In this document: positions 1-6,429 of the stretch, piece after piece
How positions within the stretch are numbered: the stretch's first letter is position 1
How the letters are laid out: the number at the start of each line of letters is the position of its first letter
From: Pseudomonadota bacterium
GTDB taxonomy: Bacteria > SAR324 > XYD2-FULL-50-16 > JAHJRI01
Length of the DNA: 16,369 nt
NCBI GenBank assembly: GCA_022360105.1
Contig: JAKSDL010000364.1
Span: 1-16,369 of the forward strand
Reading direction: 5' to 3'
The notes under the pieces: model-generated
Told to the model about the DNA's origin: nothing
Database searches by the model: none
The model's input: the letters and a program-made list of their open reading frames with translations, nothing else
Translations under genes and position numbers: made by a program

Positions 1-105
1 CATGGCATCATTAAGATCGTTAATTATATCAATTAGTTTACGATGCTCATTATCAAATGCTGTTACATTAACACTTAGACTGTCGGACCATTCTATCAAA
101 GCCAT
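1..105 (-). CDS. Bacteriohemerythrin, N-terminal part (runs off the left edge)
   Basis: Read on the minus strand from an ATG at 105, this gives 35 codons with no stop up to the window edge. The start is ALIEWSDSLSVNV, followed by a NEHRKLIDIIN segment and then NDAM. This is the typical start of bacteriohemerythrins: a Trp at residue 6, the LSV motif, and the first iron-ligand His at residue 21 (bacteria usually have xDxxH or xDxQH here; this protein has DNEH). The family folds as a four-helix bundle that binds O2 at a non-haem di-iron site in the cytosol, for oxygen sensing, storage or delivery. An AGG core lies about 4 bases upstream of the ATG and supports the start. The remaining iron ligands (further His, Glu and Asp) lie outside the window, so activity cannot be judged. 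Divergent from the genes to its right. Confidence 0.85.
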   Translation of the reverse strand, partial: MALIEWSDSLSVNVTAFDNEHRKLIDIINDLNDAM

Positions 106-152
106 GTTACCTCATGATGGTTACTTTTTTATCCTTAAAAAATGAAATGTAG

Positions 153-317
153 CTGCGAAGATATCATATTGAAAAAACACTCAAAAGGGTTTGCAAATTC
201 AAATCAAGTTCCCGAGAAATCGATCTGGTTAATCCTGCCTCTATCATCCCGATCCTGAAACAAATCAAGACTTTGATTCCTGAAACAGCTGTCGCACGGG
301 AAAGAGGGCAGGTATGA
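153..317 (+). pseudogene. Decayed 3' end of an unrecognised gene
   Basis: After a TAG at 150-152 this frame stays open for 54 codons and ends in TGA at 315-317. The last 30 residues look like real protein (for example DLVNPASIIPILKQIKTL, then IPETAVARERGQV). There is no ATG, GTG or ribosome site near the beginning, and the first 20 codons are less protein-like, so this appears to be the 3' remainder of a lost gene. A terminator-like hairpin starts 13 bases after the stop, as expected for a genuine gene end. Family not recognised. It could also be chance open frame in AT-rich DNA. Confidence 0.4.
263..278. repeat. 16-base palindromic repeat, copy 1
   Basis: AATCAAGACTTTGATT is a 6-bp inverted repeat around a 4-base loop. 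The same 16 bases recur exactly at 15793-15808. This copy lies inside the coding remnant at 153-317. Confidence 0.4.
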
Positions 318-329
318 CATTAAATTCAT

Positions 330-365
330 ACTAAAGTTGTAGCGATATCAACCTTTAGTTTTATT
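330..365 (+). terminator. Probable rho-independent terminator
   Basis: The arm ACTAAAGTTG (330-339) pairs with CAACCTTTAGT (349-359), with one bulged base and a 9-base loop, and is followed by TTTATT. The stem is AT-rich and so weak. Its place 13 bases after the stop of the remnant at 153-317 fits a terminator for that former gene. Confidence 0.45.
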
Positions 366-513
366 GAATTTAGGGATTTTACATCAGAGAATTGGGTTTT
401 TTTATTTCAAATCAAAAATCTGCTGTTTTGCAGTATTGGAATGGCAGATATAAAAAAGCAAACTTCCTCCGGATAACAGGGCGTGGTTTGATAAAAATTA
501 GATAAGAGGAAAA

Positions 514-1839
514 ATGAAGAAGGTTGCATTTATTGCCATTTTGGCGTTGGTATCATTCACGATCAATGGATATGCGGATGACTGCAAGAAAAATTCCGGT
601 TTTTCTCTGAATCCGGATTGTGTCAAAGCAAAAATCACAGGGGATAAAAAAAAGAAATCAAAAAAAACAAAAAGCATGAGCTCCAAAGACAGGAGACGCT
701 TTAAAAGTGATTTCAACAAACTAAATAAACATGAGAGAAAAATCGAAGATTTGATCTATTCAAAAAAGGAGTACCAGGAAGCCAAAAACGAACTTGAACT
801 GTTCGAAAAAGAGCTGAAATTGTTTGTCATCAAAGCCAATACCACTGAAAATGACAAGGCGGTTGCCAAATATTTCCGTAAAATCAAAAAGCTGGAAGGG
901 AAACTTGAAAAGAAAATGGCGGCTCAAAAATCATCACCCGTCAAAAAGAGAGTTGCTCGAAAATCGTCACCTCAAGTACAAAAATCCAACCTCCAGCCAG
1001 GTGCTGATGCAGCATTTAACGCTAACAAAGATGAACTGCTTCAAGCCTATCAAGCATTCAAAAAGCTTAACCAGGAAATAAAATCCAGAAATGAGGTGCC
1101 CGGCAAATATGCTGAAATAAAAAAAGCTGTTGAGTTAGGCAACAATGTTATCAAGAAGCTGGACGACGGAATTGGTAACCTTAGAAAATATGAAAAATCC
1201 AATGCCGAAGCAAAAAAAATGCAGCTTTCCCGAAAAGTTCGTTGGGTAAAAAAGGAAGCGAAAGATTGGGGAAAAGCTGCGGATAAAGTTCCAGCCATGC
1301 TGGAAAAGGAAATTAAAAGTGATCTGTCCTTTCTTAAAAAACACGCCAACTACAAAACAGCTCAAAAAAGCCTGGATAGAATCTCGGACAATTTTGTGAA
1401 GTTGGATAAAACAGACAGTCCCTTTAAGCAGCAAAAAAGCAAGATCATGGCAGAAGCCAAAAAAAAAAAAAAAAAAATTATGGATGCTGTCAAAACCAAT
1501 AAGATGCCGAAATCAGCTTACAAAGGCTGGGGTGAAGGTTCCTTGGTTAAAAAATTGAAAAAGGCTTACAGGAAGAGATACGGTAAAGATGCGGAAAGAA
1601 TCGTCATTACCAGTCCCAGGTGGCAGGAAAAGACAGTGATGGAATACCGCCAAGGTGCAAAAGTTAAAAAAACCACCAAGTACCTTTTTGCCCATGTGGC
1701 AGTCAAGAAGCCTGATCTGTACAAAGTGTTTGAAATGACCTTTGCAGAAATCAAATGGCAGGGAGAGGGATTTGGTCCCCTGCATGTGTATTCGGTTGGT
1801 AAGAATTACCCGGTGGTTGCTGCAAACATTAACAAGTAA
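514..1839 (+). CDS. Exported lysine-rich coiled-coil protein, function unknown
   Basis: 441 residues. The start is ATG 514 with AGAGGA at 505-510 just upstream. Residues 1-21 form a classic Sec signal peptide (MKK, hydrophobic FIAILALVSFTI, cleavage probably near GYA), so the product is periplasmic or secreted. Residues about 40 to 330 are extremely rich in Lys and Glu with few Pro or Gly, suggesting long helices or coiled coils and a very basic surface. Residues about 335-441 differ: more aromatic and beta-like (for example RIVITSPRWQEK, KYLFAHVAV, GPLHVYSVGKNYPVV), which looks like a separate C-terminal domain. No enzyme motif is visible and I do not recognise the family. A run of 19 A at 1459-1477 encodes six consecutive Lys (residues 316-321) just before that domain. 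The next gene is also exported; the gap between them is about 100 bases, so co-transcription is possible. Confidence 0.8.
   Translation: MKKVAFIAILALVSFTINGYADDCKKNSGFSLNPDCVKAKITGDKKKKSKKTKSMSSKDRRRFKSDFNKLNKHERKIEDLIYSKKEYQEAKNELELFEKELKLFVIKANTTENDKAVAKYFRKIKKLEGKLEKKMAAQKSSPVKKRVARKSSPQVQKSNLQPGADAAFNANKDELLQAYQAFKKLNQEIKSRNEVPGKYAEIKKAVELGNNVIKKLDDGIGNLRKYEKSNAEAKKMQLSRKVRWVKKEAKDWGKAADKVPAMLEKEIKSDLSFLKKHANYKTAQKSLDRISDNFVKLDKTDSPFKQQKSKIMAEAKKKKKKIMDAVKTNKMPKSAYKGWGEGSLVKKLKKAYRKRYGKDAERIVITSPRWQEKTVMEYRQGAKVKKTTKYLFAHVAVKKPDLYKVFEMTFAEIKWQGEGFGPLHVYSVGKNYPVVAANINK
1459..1477 (+). repeat. Homopolymer of 19 A inside the coding sequence
   Basis: Nineteen consecutive A encode Lys codons 316-321 of the 441-residue exported protein plus the first base of an Ile codon. 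The frame is intact across the run as given. Tracts this long are prone to polymerase slippage in cells and to length errors in sequencing. Confidence 0.95.
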
Positions 1840-1940
1840 GTTATTTTCTTAAGAAGGATCTGGGGCGGTGACCTGCGGATATCTTTCGAGGAGGTTTGAT
1901 TCAGGTAGACTACCGCCTCTACCTCTGCATTCAGTGTCTT

Positions 1941-3023
1941 ATGAAATCATATACGTTTCTGAAAAAACCGACCGGCCAACTGCTGATTCTGATAACCCTA
2001 CTGTTTTCAATGTGTTTAGGAGCACGTTCAGATAATCGAAAGAACGATCTGCTTGCTGCTGTGTCTCTCAACGGTAAAATGGGATTTATCAATACGGCCG
2101 GAGAATTTGTCATTCCATCTCAATATACTCGTGCTTTTCCCTTTTTTAATGGGTTGGCCACGGTAAACTCGGGTGGACAGGCCCACGGCGGTCTGGTTGT
2201 TAATGGCAAATATGGGTATATCAATCGCTTAGGTGAAATGGTTGTCAAACCGCAATACTCAATGGCGCTTGCCTTCAAAGAGGGCTTTGCAACGGTCGAG
2301 CTTGGTAACCTGAATATGGGATTTATAGATAAAACAGGAAAGGTGATCGCCCGAGGCTTTAAGATGCTGGGTTCTTTTCATGAAGGTCTGGCAGTTGCCA
2401 TGGATCAAACAGGTAAAAAGATAGGGTTTGTGGATACCAGTGGGCAGTGGGTCCTCCAGTTCCCATTTGGCAGGAAATACAGTCATCCCCTGGGAAACTT
2501 TTCACAGGGATTAGCATATGTCATGAGGATCGGTGATTATCAATCCGGCTATATGAACAATAAAGGTGACATCGCCATTCCTTTTCAGTTTGATGCTGCT
2601 TCTGCTTTTTCCGAGGGCTTTGCCGCGGTAATGAAACAGCGCAAGTGGGGCTATATTGACCTGAATGGAAAAATGGTTATTCCCTGTCAATACGATGAAG
2701 CAGGTCCATTCACCGAAGAACTCGCTTATGTTCGGCACAATGGTCAATATGGATTTATTGATACCTCAGGTAAACTTGTTGTTGAACATCGGTTCAAAAA
2801 AGTTACATCATTCTCCGATGGACTGGCCGCAGTAAAAATAAATCAGAAAATGGGGTATATCGACAAAACCGGCAGTATTGTTGTTGAACCAACATTTAAA
2901 AAAGCACTTCCTTTTCAATTCGGATTAGCTGCTGTCTATTTTGACGGCAAAGCAGGATTCATCGGAAAAAACGGCGAATGGATTATCAAACCCCAATTCG
3001 ATGCTGCTGGCAGTTTCCATTAG
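1941..3023 (+). CDS. Exported WG-repeat protein
   Basis: 360 residues from ATG 1941. The N-terminus (MKSYTFLKK, then a hydrophobic LLILITLLFSMCLGA) is a signal peptide. The rest is nine WG-type repeats of roughly 35-45 residues, each with a [WYM]G[FY]I[DN]xxGxxVIxPQ[YF] core: MGFINTAGEFVIPSQY, YGYINRLGEMVVKPQY, MGFIDKTGKVIARGFK, IGFVDTSGQWV, SGYMNNKGDIAIPFQF, WGYIDLNGKMVIPCQY, YGFIDTSGKLVVEHRF, MGYIDKTGSIVVEPTF, AGFIGKNGEWIIKPQF. In between, segments such as FSEGFAAV and FxEGLAVA mark the other half of each unit. WG repeats form beta-rich solenoid or propeller-like surfaces and usually bind partners rather than catalyse. The frame opens further upstream at TTG 1896, but the GAGGAGG there (1888-1894) sits only one base before that TTG, and the signal peptide fits best from 1941. 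The Cys at the end of the h-region lacks a proper lipobox. Confidence 0.85.
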   Translation: MKSYTFLKKPTGQLLILITLLFSMCLGARSDNRKNDLLAAVSLNGKMGFINTAGEFVIPSQYTRAFPFFNGLATVNSGGQAHGGLVVNGKYGYINRLGEMVVKPQYSMALAFKEGFATVELGNLNMGFIDKTGKVIARGFKMLGSFHEGLAVAMDQTGKKIGFVDTSGQWVLQFPFGRKYSHPLGNFSQGLAYVMRIGDYQSGYMNNKGDIAIPFQFDAASAFSEGFAAVMKQRKWGYIDLNGKMVIPCQYDEAGPFTEELAYVRHNGQYGFIDTSGKLVVEHRFKKVTSFSDGLAAVKINQKMGYIDKTGSIVVEPTFKKALPFQFGLAAVYFDGKAGFIGKNGEWIIKPQFDAAGSFH

Positions 3024-3430
3024 GCAGCATCGTCACAGGATTAATTTAAAATGTCTGTATCCCGGCTGCATCTTTTAATTCAACAAGATTAAATGAAAAT
3101 TGGTGACACTTTAACAGTAGACTTTAAAATTAAGAGGATTGAGATGGTGTCATCCTGAACAATAATGAAGGATCTTTCAATGCCCCCGAAAGATTCTTAT
3201 TCGAAGCTGCAAACCCAGCTTTCCATGCTCAGCATGACACCTATCTCTTCATTCAACATTGCTTATTTTCATGGCATTGTGCAGAGCTACCCTGTCGTTT
3301 AAAGCCGGAACCATAACGAAAACCAGTATAATTCATACCAATAAAAGCTTTAAACCTAGCTTGGCACTTCGAAGGTTTGAGTTCTCTCATTCGTTCCCCG
3401 TCGATTCTCGACAGGAAGGATACATTCAAC
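3024..3430. other. Intergenic stretch between the WG-repeat and SUKH genes
   Basis: About 400 bases without a supportable gene. It contains the palindromic element at 3146-3241. The last 100 bases hold the leader of the SUKH gene, with AGGAAGGA at 3413-3420 ten bases before its ATG. Small open frames in the leader overlap the SUKH gene and lack ribosome sites. Confidence 0.6.
3146..3241. mobile_element. MITE-like palindromic element
   Basis: The outer arms GGTGTCATCCTGA (3146-3158) and TCAGCATGACACC (3229-3241) are inverted repeats with one mismatch. An inner pair, AAGGATCTTTC and GAAAGATTCTT (about 3168-3178 and 3188-3198), forms a second hairpin. The element is about 96 bases with no coding capacity and lies between two genes. 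Sequences of the type TCATCCTGA...AAGGATCTTTC are widely dispersed in some bacterial genomes, so this is most likely a non-autonomous repeat. A clear target-site duplication was not seen. Confidence 0.6.
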
Positions 3431-4933
3431 ATGAACAATGAAAAAGATTTAAAAGAATTCTGGCTGGAAGCCAAAGAAAAACTAAACCTATTTAATAAAC
3501 TGGATGACGCAGATATTGTCTTTGGAGCCCAAGGTGGGCATCAATTTCAAACACTGCCTGTGGTTTCCGATCGGGAGATCCTGCAATTTGAAAGGACTAA
3601 CAAACTGGAGCTTCCACTTGACTATAGAACATTCCTGCAACACTATGGAGCCGGTGGAGCCGGTCCGTTTTGGGGTATTTTGGATGCTCGTGAATATGTA
3701 TTACCAAAGTCTTTTACAACGCCTTTTCCCTATTCAGATACTGTTTACTGGGATGATATGGAAGACCCAAACTGGGAACCGGACGGTTTGGCCGTTTTAT
3801 GCCATGAAGGGTGCGGGGTCGAACAGCTCTTAGAATTGAATGGTCCCACACCCGGTCAGCTCTGGTGTAGTGAATCAGATGGGCTCTTGTTGAGCTATAA
3901 GTCCTTTTTTAGCTTTTATCAACACTGGTATGAGAAGGTTGAATTTGGATTGTTGCACTATCAAAAGCTGAGAGACATTGTATCTGATTTTGAACAAACG
4001 AGAGGATCGGGTAATCTGCCTATTGATGAAATCATTTCGCAAATGCAAATCGATTACAAAGAATCAGGAGAGATAAAAGTCAAGTTTGAAAACACGCCGG
4101 TGCACTTGGTTGCTAATACAAAAAGGGAACTAACACAGGTTGATTACTATGGGATTCCAACGGAATTTTTTGAATTTCCGAACAATAGGTCCGAAATGAC
4201 CGATGAAAAAGAATTAAAAGATTTTTGGCTGGCAACCAAAGAAAAACTAAAGGTATTTGACAAGATGGATGATGCGGAAATTGTTTGGGGAGCAAAATCA
4301 GGCCGGGGAGGTCATCGGTATAAAACACTTCCTGTGGTTTCGGATCAGGAGATTCTGCAGTTTGAAAGAAACAACAAGCTGGAGCTTCCCCCGGAGTACA
4401 GAACGTATCTGCAATATTTTGGTGCCGGAGGAGCGGGCCCGTTTTCGGGCATTTTAGATGCTCGTGGGTATGTATTACCAAAGTCATTTACAAAACCCTT
4501 TCCCTATACTGAGTCGGTCTATTGGGAAAACATGGAAGCCCCGGAACGGGATCCGGAGGGTTTAGCCTGTCTCTGGAATGAAGTATGTTCCAGATTGTTA
4601 ATAGAGTTGAATGGTCCCACGCCTGGTCAACTCTGGTGTTTCTGCATCGAAGGACTCTTGATAAGTTACGCATCTATCTTAGAGCTTTATCAGGTCTGGC
4701 AAGACAAAGTCGAGGTTGGTCTGCGACATTATCAAAAATTAAAAGAGATTTTTTCGATATATGAACAAGTGAATGGATTTGTTGTTATATCGATTGATGA
4801 AATCATTTCGCAAATGCCATGCGATCATACAGAATCCGGAGAAATAGAGGTCCGATTTGAAAACACGCCGGTAATAGTAACAGCTGACTCCAAAAGAGAA
4901 CTTAAGCGGATTAAAACTCTCGGCATTTGTTAA
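3431..4933 (+). CDS. Tandem SMI1/KNR4 (SUKH-like) two-domain protein, putative immunity protein
   Basis: 500 residues from ATG 3431, chosen because AGGAAGGA ends 10 bases upstream; an in-frame TTG at 3377 has no such site. The protein is two copies of one unit: residues 1-255 and 256-500. Each begins with M-x-x-EKxLKxFW and contains LPVVSDxEILQFER, a LELPxxYRTxLQ segment, GAGGAGPFxGILDA and NGPTPGQLWC, then a long C-terminal tail with SIDEIISQM or PIDEIISQM and FENTPV. The segments around LPxxYRxFL, GGAGPF and GQxW are typical of SMI1/KNR4 (SUKH) proteins, many of which are cytosolic immunity proteins that bind and neutralise polymorphic nuclease or other toxins. No toxin gene is adjacent. 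The second unit begins with its own ATG (4196), so two neighbouring genes probably fused by loss of a stop codon. Immunity function is inferred from the family, not shown here. Confidence 0.85.
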   Translation: MNNEKDLKEFWLEAKEKLNLFNKLDDADIVFGAQGGHQFQTLPVVSDREILQFERTNKLELPLDYRTFLQHYGAGGAGPFWGILDAREYVLPKSFTTPFPYSDTVYWDDMEDPNWEPDGLAVLCHEGCGVEQLLELNGPTPGQLWCSESDGLLLSYKSFFSFYQHWYEKVEFGLLHYQKLRDIVSDFEQTRGSGNLPIDEIISQMQIDYKESGEIKVKFENTPVHLVANTKRELTQVDYYGIPTEFFEFPNNRSEMTDEKELKDFWLATKEKLKVFDKMDDAEIVWGAKSGRGGHRYKTLPVVSDQEILQFERNNKLELPPEYRTYLQYFGAGGAGPFSGILDARGYVLPKSFTKPFPYTESVYWENMEAPERDPEGLACLWNEVCSRLLIELNGPTPGQLWCFCIEGLLISYASILELYQVWQDKVEVGLRHYQKLKEIFSIYEQVNGFVVISIDEIISQMPCDHTESGEIEVRFENTPVIVTADSKRELKRIKTLGIC

Positions 4934-5123
4934 GTAGCGGATCCCCCTCTTTATGAAAAACGAACTAAAGATTATGGAGTTTTGGAAAAATACACGAAAG
5001 AATGCCTGGAAATGATCGACTCATTGAGAAAAACGGTCAAACGAAGACGATAAGGTACAAAAAATAGAGGATATAGCGTCAAATATTGACTGGATATTGA
5101 GTGATGAATATAAAAATTTGTGA
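4934..5123 (+). pseudogene. Frameshifted 3' remnant of an unknown small gene
   Basis: Directly after the SUKH stop the same frame stays open for 39 codons and reads like protein (LYEKRTKDYGVLEKYTKECL, then EMIDSLRKTVKRRR, stop at 5051-5053). Near 5035-5050 the coding look moves to another frame, which continues with EDDKVQKIEDIASNID and WILSDEYKNL to a TGA at 5121-5123. One indel would join the two parts into a normal acidic/helical C-terminus. The end overlaps the start of the next gene by 20 bases, a typical operon overlap. No proper start remains; the 5' part seems lost at the junction with the SUKH gene. Family not recognised. Confidence 0.5.
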
Positions 5124-5694
5124 AGGTAACTGGTGTTTTGAAAATGGCAGGCTGTTTCATAAAGCTGGCAACATTGAAGCAGATTTTTTTGAACCCGACT
5201 TTCTGGAGAGGTGGGTATACGCCAGATTTTTAAGGCCCGATATCCTTGCCCTGGGTTTTGAAAGCGGTCAACCTTATTCGGAGTCCGGCTCCTACGGAAA
5301 CCCTCTAAAAGGAACAATAGTTCTTAAGCATGTAGATTTAGCTAAATGGATTTGTGTAAGTTTTGAATGCGCCGGTAGAAGTTATAATGAGTCTTTCAAC
5401 CTGGTCGATGTCGCGTGGCACGAGTCCGGAGTTTTGGCTTCAGTGGAAGATGATAGTTTAGAACTGATCTTTTTGGATACACCAAGAGAAGATAATCTGG
5501 AGACTTGGCTGCCGGCGAGTGATAGTGACTATTCGTCTTTGATTACTTACTTATATGGAGATTTTGTAAGATTAAACATTGCTGAAGATGCGCATTATTT
5601 ATATGCCCTTACAAATACGTCAACCAAGATAATCGATTTGCGGAACAAAAAACTGTACACAGGCAACGGCAACTGGAAGAAGCTGGAGCCCTGA
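5104..5694 (+). CDS. Hypothetical cytosolic protein
   Basis: 196 residues from ATG 5104; a GTG directly before it (5101) is an alternative start. There is no signal peptide or membrane segment. The product is acidic and rich in aromatic residues, with beta-strand-like stretches (for example KGTIVLKHVDLAKWICVSF, SLELIFLDT, HYLYALT, TKIIDLRNKKLYTG), ending in GNWKKLEP. No catalytic motif is visible and I do not recognise the family. Its start overlaps the decayed gene remnant by 20 bases, which suggests the two were once translationally coupled. By size, cytosolic nature and neighbourhood it could be another immunity-type protein, but that rests on context only. Confidence 0.7.
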   Translation: MNIKICEGNWCFENGRLFHKAGNIEADFFEPDFLERWVYARFLRPDILALGFESGQPYSESGSYGNPLKGTIVLKHVDLAKWICVSFECAGRSYNESFNLVDVAWHESGVLASVEDDSLELIFLDTPREDNLETWLPASDSDYSSLITYLYGDFVRLNIAEDAHYLYALTNTSTKIIDLRNKKLYTGNGNWKKLEP

Positions 5695-5808
5695 CGACTA
5701 TTAAAGATCGATGATCTTCTGCCGTTCAATGATTTTACTTCCTACCGTAAACTATCCAAATGGCACGGTGTTGATATTACCAGGTTTTGTTTATTAGGAA
5801 CCAAATAA
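5695..5808 (+). pseudogene. In-frame coding-like tail after a stop codon
   Basis: After the TGA of the preceding gene (5692-5694) the same frame stays open for 37 codons and encodes RLLKIDDLLPFNDF, TSYRKLSKWHGVDITRF and CLLGTK before TAA at 5806-5808. The composition is that of an ordinary soluble protein. It may be the tail of a once longer gene cut by a nonsense mutation, or a fragment of a lost neighbour. Chance is not excluded. Confidence 0.35.
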
Positions 5809-6022
5809 TCTGGGGTTAAAAATATCGATAATGTGCTGAGTTAATCATAAGACAATAAGTTCAATTAATTTGTTTACTCGACTTTCCCGCTAAAAGAATC
5901 GATAAACAGAAGACTGATTTTAAAATCCGGTTCACAGCTTTACCAGACCGTGTCTCAACTTCTTTTTACTCATGAATTTTTGATTTTCCTGTCGTCCTTA
6001 GATTGAAAGGCAGCCACAAAAC

Positions 6023-6057
6023 AAAAACGACATCGAGTTGATACCGATGTCGTTTTT
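6023..6057. terminator. Perfect 13-bp hairpin terminator, possibly bidirectional
   Basis: AAAAACGACATCG (6023-6035) pairs perfectly with CGATGTCGTTTTT (6045-6057) around a 9-base loop. The flanking A and T runs give a U-tract in transcripts of either strand, as in a bidirectional rho-independent terminator. The nearest intact upstream gene ends 330 bases away, so the terminator may belong to a gene that has been lost. Confidence 0.7.
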
Positions 6058-6199
6058 GAAGGCACTCCGGGCAGTGTTTTACTTAACGAGAACAGGGAAG
6101 TTGAAAGTTTTTTTTAATAACCCAAGTTTCGCGCCTGTTTTGCAGTAAATGATTTATATGATGTAAAACCAACATCAGTTATTCAGTTAAAAGCATTTG

Positions 6200-6322
6200 G
6201 TTATTAGCGATCAACTGCTAGCTTTGATACGACTCGCTTCGCTCCATTATTTTGAGTATCAATATAAACGGCCCGAAGGTGCTCAGTTTAAAGCTAAAAG
6301 CTAACTGCCGGTAGCTAATAAC
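6200..6322. repeat. Small element with 24-base imperfect terminal inverted repeats
   Basis: The segment 6200-6223, starting GTTATTAGC, matches the reverse complement of 6299-6322, ending GCTAATAAC, at about 18 of 24 positions. Inside is another inverted repeat, TTGATAC (6224-6230) with GTATCAA (6256-6262). The 123-base unit has no coding capacity and looks like a REP- or MITE-type element. A related half-site lies at 9345-9360. Confidence 0.55.
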
Positions 6323-6429
6323 TTTTATGTATAAGTCATCTTCCTCAATGAACTGCAGAGCCACTGATAGAATAAAACAGGGGTGAGAAACTTGAGTTAA
6401 AGATATGTGGCCAATTCACTGGATTAGTC

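Larger units (their letters stand above)
5809..6429. other. Long intergenic stretch with a terminator and an inverted-repeat element
   Basis: More than 600 bases without a supportable gene. Contents: AT-rich DNA to about 6020 with only weak open frames, the perfect hairpin at 6023-6057, the terminal-inverted-repeat element at 6200-6322, and the leader of the next gene, which has no clear ribosome site. Confidence 0.6.

Noticed and set aside
1050..1434. Minus-strand open frames of 99 codons within the lysine-rich gene
   Set aside because: They are Phe/Ser/Leu-rich mirror images of Lys/Glu codons and have no ribosome site; shadows of the plus-strand gene.
1896..1940. TTG start at 1896 for the WG-repeat protein, next to GAGGAGG
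   Set aside because: The ribosome-site-like motif is only one base from the TTG, and the signal peptide fits from ATG 1941. Not fully excluded.
1986..2025. Lipoprotein signal in the WG-repeat protein
   Set aside because: A Cys follows the hydrophobic segment, but the residues before it (FSM) do not make a lipobox.
3259..3441. 60-codon plus-strand open frame in the SUKH leader
   Set aside because: It overlaps the SUKH start in another frame and lacks a ribosome site and protein-like composition.
4113..4487. Minus-strand 124-codon open frame inside the SUKH gene
   Set aside because: The plus strand there encodes well-conserved SUKH motifs, and the antisense product has no family-like features.
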